This document shows positions 6,336 through 6,429 of a DNA stretch of 6,429 nucleotides, one piece after another. Position 1 is the first letter of the stretch. Every line of letters begins with the position of its first letter. A program made the position numbers and the translations under genes. The notes under the pieces are model-generated. The model saw only the letters and a program-made list of their open reading frames with translations, was not told the origin of the DNA and made no database searches. The stretch is from Burkholderiaceae bacterium (GTDB taxonomy: Bacteria > Pseudomonadota > Gammaproteobacteria > Burkholderiales > Burkholderiaceae): positions 1-6,429 of the forward strand of contig CANCQD010000118.1 in the NCBI GenBank assembly GCA_947380285.1. The letters are read 5' to 3'.

Positions 6336-6429
6336 ATGGTCGTCATTCGACTGGCACGCGGCGGTTCTAAGAAGCGCCCTTTTTACAGCATCGTTGCTAC
6401 TGATAAGCGCAACCGTCGTGACTCGAACT
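6336..6429 (+). CDS. rpsP: 30S ribosomal protein S16, 3'-truncated
   Basis: The first 31 codons of ribosomal protein S16, a small-subunit assembly protein that binds 16S rRNA in the 5' domain. The visible N-terminus begins [20 protein letters not shown], continues [11 protein letters not shown], and has the hallmark pattern of S16: a VIRLxRxGxKKxP strand followed by the YxIV and RRD elements. The frame is open at the right edge, and the usual product is about 80-90 residues, so more than half is missing. ATG 6336 is preceded by AAGGA (6325-6329) at a 6-nt spacing, which fixes the start. In proteobacteria rpsP usually leads an rpsP-rimM-trmD-rplS operon, so those genes are expected to the right. 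Confidence 0.96.

Overview
The window looks like a piece of a betaproteobacterial chromosome, most likely Polynucleobacter or a close relative in Burkholderiaceae. The main reasons are the protein-level character of EtfB, EtfA and the start of ribosomal protein S16, combined with moderate base composition (mid-40s percent GC by eye) that is lower than in Burkholderia or Cupriavidus. This assignment rests on recognition, not on a search.

Positions 1-5034 hold four same-strand genes that form an acyl-CoA oxidation module: the 3' part of an acyl-CoA synthetase (AMP-forming; N-terminus beyond the left edge), etfB, etfA, and a ~595-residue acyl-CoA dehydrogenase with extra N- and C-terminal domains. 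The synthetase activates a carboxylic acid to its CoA thioester. The dehydrogenase oxidises it at C2-C3, and the EtfAB heterodimer takes the electrons from the dehydrogenase FAD and passes them to the quinone pool through ETF:quinone oxidoreductase, which is not in the window. etfB and etfA abut with no spacer, and the other gaps are 55 and 36 bp, so one operon is likely. Both enzymes resemble the large families that include DmdB and DmdC of DMSP demethylation, but the sequence alone does not fix the substrate.

Positions 5035-5110 hold two back-to-back hairpins. One has a T-tract on the + strand and ends the operon. The other has its T-tract on the - strand and ends the convergent transcript. 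The + strand terminator doubles as the last codons of the converging gene.

Positions 5091-6112 (- strand) hold two small envelope-protein genes: a predicted META (HslJ-like) domain lipoprotein and, 44 bp downstream, a four-helix membrane protein with a TM2-like first hairpin. They probably share a transcript.

Positions 6113-6335 form a divergent intergenic region with weak candidate promoters on both strands and a ~110-nt leader for rpsP. The first 31 codons of rpsP (30S ribosomal protein S16) run off the right edge. No mobile elements, CRISPR arrays, tRNA or rRNA genes were seen. Most of the window is ordinary housekeeping and catabolic DNA, and I see no convincing evidence of an undescribed system.
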